DNA of 64,000 bases from Xiphophorus maculatus (taxonomy: Eukaryota > Chordata > Actinopteri > Cyprinodontiformes > Poeciliidae), in NCBI RefSeq assembly GCF_002775205.1, contig NC_036456.1, positions 18,379,463-18,443,462 on the forward strand, written 5' to 3'. The notes beneath the pieces are model-generated. The model ran no database searches. It had not been told where the DNA came from and worked only from the letters and a program-made list of their open reading frames with translations. The position numbers were made by a program, and so were the translations under genes. This document shows, piece after piece, positions 56,879-64,000 of this stretch (its first letter is position 1; each line of letters begins with the position of its first letter).

Positions 56879-59800
56879 TCAGACCTCCACAGCGGGATCT
56901 GAGCCCAGCCCCTGAACCTGCAGCGCCTCCTCCCTCTTCATCTTCGGCTTCTCTGTCCGGGTGTGCCACACCAGCACCTAAAAATCAAACGCACACAATC
57001 AGAAAGCCTGCTAACATGCTGAGCAGTTAAAGCGCAGTTTCATTCAGTCTCTGTGACAGGAACAGCAGCTGCAGCAGCAAGTCGTACTTTAGTGCAGTTG
57101 TCTGCTTTGGGCTCCAGCTCGTCCGCTGTCACCAGACCCTTAAGCAGGCTGCTTTCCAGGAAGCCCATTGGTGCTTCGCCGTCAAAGCAAGCGTCCGGAT
57201 TGGCCAGGACCAATCGGAGGGACACCGCGAAGCCGGCCATGTCCATCGGGAACGGCCGACTGGGCCGCCAGCCGGTGTGGAAGCGAACCACCTGAAAGGA
57301 AGCATCAAGTATGAAACTGATGATCTGTTAACACTTTATGATACTAATCACTAATCTACTGTTAACCCTGTGAGATCCTGTTGTAATATTTCTATTTCAA
57401 ATAAATAACAAAAATATAAATGCTGGCTTCCCCCCCAATCTTAGAGACTGAAACCTGTTGTTCAATCTTCGAATGATTTTTACAATGTCTAGAAAATGTG
57501 GGCATATGTAATTTTTATGTGCAACACTTGTTCAAAATGTTAAATATCATCATATTTAATAATGTCATACAAAACATTGCGAAAAACAAACCAAAACAAA
57601 AATCTGAGAACATGATTTAATGTCCAAAGAATTCCTACCAAACCGTCTACCAAGTTGAACTTTATTTTTTAATCTTTCTTTGAAAATGTTTTTCTATTTT
57701 TTTTTGTCTCTGAGGGTTAAAATAATGGAATTCTATGACATTGATTTGAAAAGTTGCATCTATATCAGTGGTGTCCAAAATGTGGTTAGAGGGCCATTTG
57801 TTGACCGTGGACTGACTTCATGAGTCAACAGACAATGAACTTAAAAGCCTTTGAACCTTCTGACTTTTTATTAAAGCCTTCCTGGGCTTTTCCAATGTAT
57901 TTAACTTATTTTTCTACATAATTATTTTGTCTAAATTGACACAGATGGAATTACAAACTTAAAAATCCTACTTATAAGAATTTAATGCAACAAGAGGCAC
58001 AAATGAGAGTGGAGGGTTATGAACTGGTGGCTTTTGTGTGAAATCTTCCTTTATTAAAAGAGGGGTATAAAAGTCTGTGCAGAAACAAATTAATCTGTTG
58101 CTGGAGGGGGAAAAATATTTTTTTTATTTATCTGTTTATTCTGACCATAGCATTCAGTCTGTTGTCGGATTAATCTGATTTATTACAGCACAAATAAAAG
58201 CTTATGTTTTTTTCCTCAGTCGAAGTTTATTAAAATGTCTTGAACTGAATTTATAGCCAGAAACTTAAGGAAGCATCTTAACAGAGAAACGACAACCCAC
58301 CTTTCCTCCTTCAACCACGGGGCTCTCAAACTTCATCCCACCAACCAACCCGACGGGCCACACAGAAACCCGCTGAGTGCTCCTCATCTGACAAACACAT
58401 CAGGTTACGCAGAAAAAAAAAAATCAAGCACTTTTCTTAACATAATTTGTTACTGTTATTACTAATATCTTGTGATAGTATTAAATATAACAAAATGCCA
58501 TGTTTTAGAATGTCTTACTCACCACATACAGAAAACAAAAACACTGAGATAACAAAATAAGTCGCATTATCTTTAATAACTTGTAACCATGAAAGAGAAG
58601 CGGAACGGAGCAACGGTAAAAGCAGTGAGATCGCGAAATTAATGCAAAGTTTGGATATCGGAGCGACTAGTGGCATCTACTTTGTAATTAGTTTTTAGCT
58701 GAGTGGTTTCTGTTCTGTATATAAAGGATTACCTGAAGAATGAACGCGCAGCAGGCAGTGGCGCTCTGTTTTGAGCTGGAAAACGAAGAGGGGAAACCTG
58801 CAGCCGCAGTCTGGGCGCAGTGGGGATTGTTATGATGACGATGGCGGATCGATCATTCTTACTAGCAACTGACATCAGAGACTGAGAGTACGATGAGTTC
58901 CTAGCAATCTGAAAGGCACCTACTCAGAGGTCCAAGCAGAGGAATGGCGGCGCTGCGCAGCTGCAAGGAGTCGATCACTACGGGGTGAGGCAGAGCCACT
59001 CCTCCAGCAGCTAGTAGTAAACAGCTTACAGCCACGGCTAACTCCGGGAGCCAAGGTAGAAAAGCCTTTTCTCTATAGTCAAAAAGACCTTTTTCACTCC
59101 GAAACGCAGCCACAGTATGTCCAAAATAAAAACATAAGTGCAATCATTTGCATATTGAGAGTCTACAGAGGCTGATAATCTCCCCATTCAACTCCTGGAT
59201 CACTGTTAAAACTTTAGAGTTTTATGTCAAATCCACATGAATTAAATGACGGAAACTAATTTTCTCACTGCATCATCGCTGATTCATTTTGTCCAGCTGT
59301 AGATTGTTAAGACTGTCCAATCAGAGTCAGGTATTGTGTAGTTGGTGCTTTTAATCAGTTTTCAGTTAATTAAATCCAAGTATATGGAACACAAAATGTC
59401 ACTAGAATCACTCTGTCCTTCTAAAATGTTTCAGAAAATCGTAAAAGTGCATCGAATAATTTTGAATTATATCGTTTACCAAATACTGTGATACATATCG
59501 TATCGTGATCAGAACATCGTATCGTGAGATTATTGTATCGCTGCCCCCCTAATGTTTAATGGTGCAGACAGTGATTTTTGACATGAATTATATGGGCAAA
59601 TGCCCAGGGCATTATCTTTTTAGATAAGCAGAGCAAAGAGTTTGTTCGGTTTTTAATATTGGTTAAATTGATTTCAGCTCTAAGTATTTAATATCTATCT
59701 ATGGGAATGTGAATCTTTCAGATCAATTTGAGAAGCAATTTTGATCATATTTCACATTTTATTGTGTCATGTAGCACAGGGCGCTGGTCTTGGTTTTGAC

Positions 59801-62800
59801 TCGGTCTCGACTTCCCTCGGTCTTGGTCTTGTCTTGGTGTCGGGTTAGGTGCTCTTGACTACAACACTGCACAAACCTCTTCGAACAGCTGCAGGCTGTA
59901 CGTGTTGTCGTCATCGGCGAAGTAAACCACGCCCTGCTGACCGTTGTCCCCCGGCTCAGTCTTTCTGTCTTCTCTGAGCCACCGTAGTCCTTCATTTCTC
60001 TGCTCGACGCCGCGGGGTTTCAGCCAGCTGGGGTCACCCTGAGGTCAACAGCGAACAGTCAGAGTAAAATGTTTGAAAACATAAAAGCAGGCTTTAATGT
60101 TGTGTTTCAGTTTTACTCGGAACTGGGACTTAGTTGTCTTGGTTTTTATTCATATTATTTGTGGTACTTTATTGCCAAATTGTTTTGTTGTTTTTATTAT
60201 TATTATGATGATTTTTTAAATCAAACTGATTTTGATTTCTTGTCTTTTGTCCGTCTGTGATGTTATGAATCACTTTGGTCAGCTGAGGTTTATGTAAATG
60301 TGCTACAAGATCAAACTTCGACTTCACTTGGACGCCCAGCGAAAATACAAGGGGGACTTGCGCATAATTCTTAATTCAGATAAATGAAAATGTAATTTTT
60401 GACTAGTCAGAAATGCTTTCAATGTATCTTGAATTATTTTTACCAGTAGTGTTGGGTAGTAACCAGTTACTCAATTACATTTACCTGAGTAACGTTTTTG
60501 AAATTTACTTTTAGGAGTATTTCTTACTGGGCTGTTCTTTATACTTTTTACTTGGGTAATTTTACTATGAAGTATTTCTACTCTTCCTCCAGTAAAATTA
60601 AATGTAACCAAAAGTTCACCAGACACAGATACACACCTGCAGTTTTTGTTAAAGTTTCATAAGTTTTATATTGAAAGAAGCTGATTTGGAAAAATGTCTT
60701 TAGCCTGATTTTGTTATTTTGTGTTACTTATGGGATTTATTGTGATTTTTTCTTAAACTACCAAAATTTTATATTTTAATCCTTCTGATGAAGTAAATTT
60801 TAAATATTAAATCACTGATAATTTGATCAGTTACTCAGTACTTGAGTTGACTTTTTACCAAATACTTTGTTACTCTCACTTTATTAATTTCTTGGATGGC
60901 TACATTTACTTCTACGCAAGTAAAAATATGTTGAAATAGTGCTGTTTTTACTTGAGTACAAATTTTGAGTACTTTGCTCAAAATCTGCTTACTAGTCAGA
61001 ATGTGAATGCATATATCCTAAATTATCATTCGGGACGGTCAAAATGTCGTTTTAGATATCTAGAATGTAATCACGGATAGTCAGACCAAACCGATTTTAT
61101 GCTAAAATGACGCCTGCACCCACCTCCTGCAGTTTGCGCTCCTTTGCGGTGGGAACGTTCAGATGCGTGTAGGTCAGGCCGCTCTTCATCAGGAAGTTGG
61201 AGACGAGTGGCGTCTTGCGTGGCGAGTCCTCCACCAGGATCCAATGCAGCTGAGGGACGTGAAGGAAAGTCTGGGACAGACGGGTCAGCTCGGCCTTCTG
61301 CACCAGTCTGCGACGAGGAGGAGAAGACGGCCACTGAGAAACACTTCTGGATCAGACATCGACTATCAGCCGCTTTAGCTAGTGACGCTCCTAAAGACGG
61401 CATTATGTGAGTCACTGAGTGAGTCACTGACGTCCATAAAATCAGATTTTCCAATAAGGGATGAGCAGGAATCTGTCGTAAAAATGATCGTAGAGCCTTT
61501 CTTAGCCGATTTCTATAAAATATGGCTTGAATTGAGGAATTAAAGCAGAGAAAATTCCTTATGTTTTGATATGTATTCCCTTATAAATCTATAGCTTGGT
61601 TTCTGTCAAGATGCAATGACTAAGCAAATTTCTATTATTCTGGTTAATAATTTAATTTTACATAATTTCCGTTGTAGGAGACTCTGTTGAAATTTAACAA
61701 ACTATATCTGCTATACTTTATGAAATATTTCATCCTATTTGATGATTGTTACGAATATTGCAGAGAATAAGTCCAGTTTTGTCGTTTATTTAACTCTTAG
61801 ACATTACAGCGACTGCTGTCCAAAAGGAAAATAGCGCCAAAAATAGTTGTAAAAAAAAAGTTAAAACCGCTTGTAATTTGCTTTTCTTCGCTCTGTGTCG
61901 GTTTTTACGCTACACGCAGACACGTTGCCACGGCAACCGACGGACAAAAACCTCGCGCGCTCACAGCGCAGAGATTACGTTCAAGTGCGTCAGGAGGAAT
62001 CAACACTGTAAAACCGTCCAAACCCCAAAATGTGAACATTATGCCTGTTACGGCTTTATGAAAGTGTCACTTTAACTTTCTTCCCACATTTTGTAAAGTA
62101 TATCAACGGTGACGGCGACCGAAGGAACCGGAGAATGGAGGAGGAATACCTGGCATAAGTTGGGGTGATGACAAAGATGGTGGAAAGCGAGGATTTAGGA
62201 GGCTGCTTCTTCTCTGGTTGCTTCGCCTTCTCCAGCTGCCGTATCTGGCCCTGGAGGCGGTAGAGCTCCTCCTGCAGGCGGGATATGGCGCGGTCTTTCG
62301 GCAGGTCGTGCTCTGCGCAGTCGCAGTGCTGGCCTGGGCAATAAATCGATTTAATCACTCAATAGTATTTTTAGTTTTTGAAGACTTATTATTTGGAAAA
62401 TTTTGTGTTTCTATAGTTCGGAATGATGTCAGCACACCCAGAATCGCCATTTTGTTTGACATAAAAAAGAATATTGATTATGTTTTAAAGACATTTCCCA
62501 CATGTTACTTTCGGTTCCTGAAAGTAAGGTGGGAATATTTTATCCAGCTGCTGTGTTGAGCTTTCAATCATCTGAGACCCTTCTGCCATGTAAGAAAAAA
62601 TAAAATGAAATCTAAAACTGAGAGAAAACATTGCATCTGAAAACAAGTTGTGAACTTATTTTATTTTCAGTTTCACATATTTTATTTCAGTTTCGAATAT
62701 TTTTTTCTTCAATTTATTTATTTGATCAAACTTTATGGCACCAATTTAGCTCCATATTTTCTGGCTATCCTACCTACCGAGCTGCATCAATGCATAGATG

Positions 62801-62871
62801 AGACCCATCAGGGAAACCATGAAGTACAGCACAAACACAGTCTTCAGCTTCAGCTTCATCCTCGCTGCCAT
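56879..62871 (-). CDS. b3gat3: Galactosylgalactosylxylosylprotein 3-beta-glucuronosyltransferase 3 (GlcAT-I)
   Basis: Seven coding exons (62778-62871, 62150-62333, 61124-61307, 59877-60038, 58301-58387, 57088-57291, 56879-56977) join in frame to 337 aa; human B3GAT3 has 335. The enzyme adds the glucuronic acid that completes the tetrasaccharide linker of heparan and chondroitin sulfate proteoglycans in the Golgi. It is a type II membrane protein: MKLKLK, a membrane segment (about residues 10-30), then a CDC-containing stem. The catalytic domain shows [20 protein letters not shown], the manganese-binding FADDDN (DDD at 196-198), [27 protein letters not shown] (catalytic Glu about 283) and WHTRTEKPK, ending [10 protein letters not shown]. 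The upstream ATG at 62871 has a strong ACCATGG context and adds four residues before the human-type MKLKLK start at 62859. A 5'UTR intron (62879-63038) precedes it. B3GAT1 and B3GAT2 lack this N-terminus. Confidence 0.96.
58388..59876. other. b3gat3 intron 4
   Basis: No exon recognised. A GC-richer patch at 58,740-59,110 contains a minus-strand frame of 80 codons with no familiar motif, and 59,455-59,545 has repeated CGTATCGTGA, probably an old transposon end. Confidence 0.5.
61924..61937. promoter_or_regulatory. RFX X-box-like palindrome
   Basis: GTTGCCACGGCAAC fits the X-box half-site pattern for RFX factors. It lies in a small CpG-rich patch (about 61,880-61,990) in b3gat3 intron 2. Confidence 0.35.
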
Positions 62872-62878
62872 GGTAGCT

Positions 62879-63150
62879 CTGAGAAGGAAATAGATCAAGC
62901 TAATGTGAATTCAAACAAAATGAAGACGTTTCTTCCCCAGGCAGCTTTACTTTTAACCCCTAAAGGTATCTGAGGTTTAAATAGCACGATAACAAATCAG
63001 TGGGAGAAAAGGCTAGGCTAACACTTAGCATCACTCACCAGAGGCGGGAAACGGGGTCAGGTAAACTTAAAGCTTCATGTCATCTCGACTAGATGTAAAT
63101 AAAGGTCGCTCAGAGTATCAAAACCTCCATTCATTATTGTGTCTGATCAG
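62879..63150 (-). promoter_or_regulatory. 5'UTR exon and promoter region of b3gat3
   Basis: A GTGAGTGA donor on the minus strand ends a leader exon at 63039, and a TTCCTTCTCAG acceptor opens the coding exon at 62878. The upstream exon reads CCCGTTTCCCGCCTCTG before the donor. Its start lies somewhere in 63,060-63,200; no TATA box is visible. Confidence 0.5.
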
Positions 63151-64000
63151 GGCATTTCTGCAGCGAAGTGCACCAACAACGTCCGGTGTTAGTGGAACCC
63201 CATAAAGAGTCCCCCTGGAAACATCTATGATTAGTTCCGAGAGCGGAAAAATAAAGATGTTTACCAATTTCTATATAGGTATAGTAAAATATTATAAACA
63301 TTTTTTTTACAGTTAACTAACCAACATGTAAAAATGAAAACTATGTAAATTATAAATAACTAGCTATAATTATGTATTTTATTCTTTCAAACTAGATATG
63401 ACTAAAAACTGTTATGAAAAATTAACTTTATATTTATGCAATTCATCTTTTGTGCTATAATTTATTTTATGCTTTCACTTTTTCAAAGGTTACCGCAATT
63501 AAAAACCCAAAAAGTACCCACCTCATGGATCGTGCATCATTCCTCAAATGAGAAAAAATGAGGACATCATTAATCAGAAATGTTAAAATATTAAGTTTAA
63601 ATTGCATTATAAATAATGCGTATTATTTCAAAATGAGATATATATTTTTTCAAAAATAAAAACCATGTAAATTATATAATGTAATCCATATTGCTGTTTT
63701 GAAATAAAATAGTTTTTACAAGTAATTACATAAATGTATGTATATCACGATTTATGTAATTATAAATTTAAAATCAGATAAATATTTTCAGTTAGCCATA
63801 CTTAAACTATAGAAAATGAAAACCTACTTTGTAAATGATGTATTAAGTACAATGTATTATTTTAAAATCAGATATAGAAATAAAAGTCAAGTTAACTCTT
63901 TTTGAAAATGCCAAAATACATTTATAATATTACAAATAAGTTAGAATATTTACTCATTTCTCATATTTTTTTCTAAATAAATCTAATAAACTATAAATAA
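63151..64000. other. AT-rich intergenic end of the window
   Basis: Nothing recognised here. The bases are strongly A/T-rich, with no open frame of note on either strand. Confidence 0.5.

Noticed and set aside
56842-57295. Plus-strand frames rich in Pro, Ser and Ala
   Set aside because: Antisense to b3gat3 exons 6 and 7, which carry the clear family motifs on the minus strand.
58901-59143. Minus-strand frame with a hydrophobic stretch
   Set aside because: It lies in b3gat3 intron 4, has no splice-compatible partner and no recognised homology.
61144-61410. Plus-strand frames of 71 and 88 codons
   Set aside because: Antisense to b3gat3 exon 3.
1-64000. CRISPR array, operon, phage or integrated virus
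   Set aside because: Repeats lack regular unique spacers, the genes are intron-containing vertebrate genes, and no viral gene was seen.

Overview
The window looks like nuclear DNA of a teleost fish. Short exons with GT/AG splice sites lie far apart in AT-rich sequence that carries many microsatellites (ATGG, AATAG, TAAA, CCT), palindromic DNA-transposon remnants and a LINE tail of a type common in fishes. No prokaryotic, viral or intact transposon gene was seen. Most long open frames are chance frames or low-complexity repeats; the real genes were found by joining exons by eye.

Layout: (1) 1-12,000, minus strand: the first coding exon of a PP2A B56-beta subunit (ppp2r5b, 10,823-11,015), its CpG-rich upstream region, and at least 10.8 kb of its following intron, which runs off the left edge. 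(2) 18,353-27,373, minus: a complete three-exon BATF-type bZIP gene, best called batf2, with a perfect ISRE-type motif about 240 bases upstream of its ATG. (3) 31,626-33,934, plus: a complete five-exon arl2 (184 aa). (4) about 34,810-41,938, minus: a roughly 15-exon non-coding gene with a 5'TOP-like start, the fish counterpart of SNHG1/UHG. Its introns carry C/D snoRNAs recognised as SNORD25, 26 (two), 27 (two), 28, 29, 30, 22 and 31 (three), plus a candidate orphan C/D RNA. (5) 44,619-50,0xx, minus: a charged protein gene of 248 aa whose two conserved patches resemble human C11orf86 (DUF4633). (6) about 55,275-63,1xx, minus: a complete b3gat3 (glucuronosyltransferase I, 337 aa). The rest is intergenic or intronic sequence with repeats, listed below.

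How it fits together: PPP2R5B, BATF2, ARL2, C11orf86, SNHG1 and B3GAT3 all map to human 11q12-q13, so the window is a conserved-synteny block, locally reordered. The genes are not one pathway. They cover phosphatase targeting, interferon-linked transcription, tubulin and mitochondrial GTPase function, ribosomal RNA modification and proteoglycan linker synthesis. The richest part is the snoRNA host gene, where almost every intron holds one snoRNA and several have been duplicated locally.

Limits: identities rest on remembered protein, snoRNA and rRNA sequences. Splice sites were placed by eye. Transcript ends, transposon classes and regulatory motifs are inferences.
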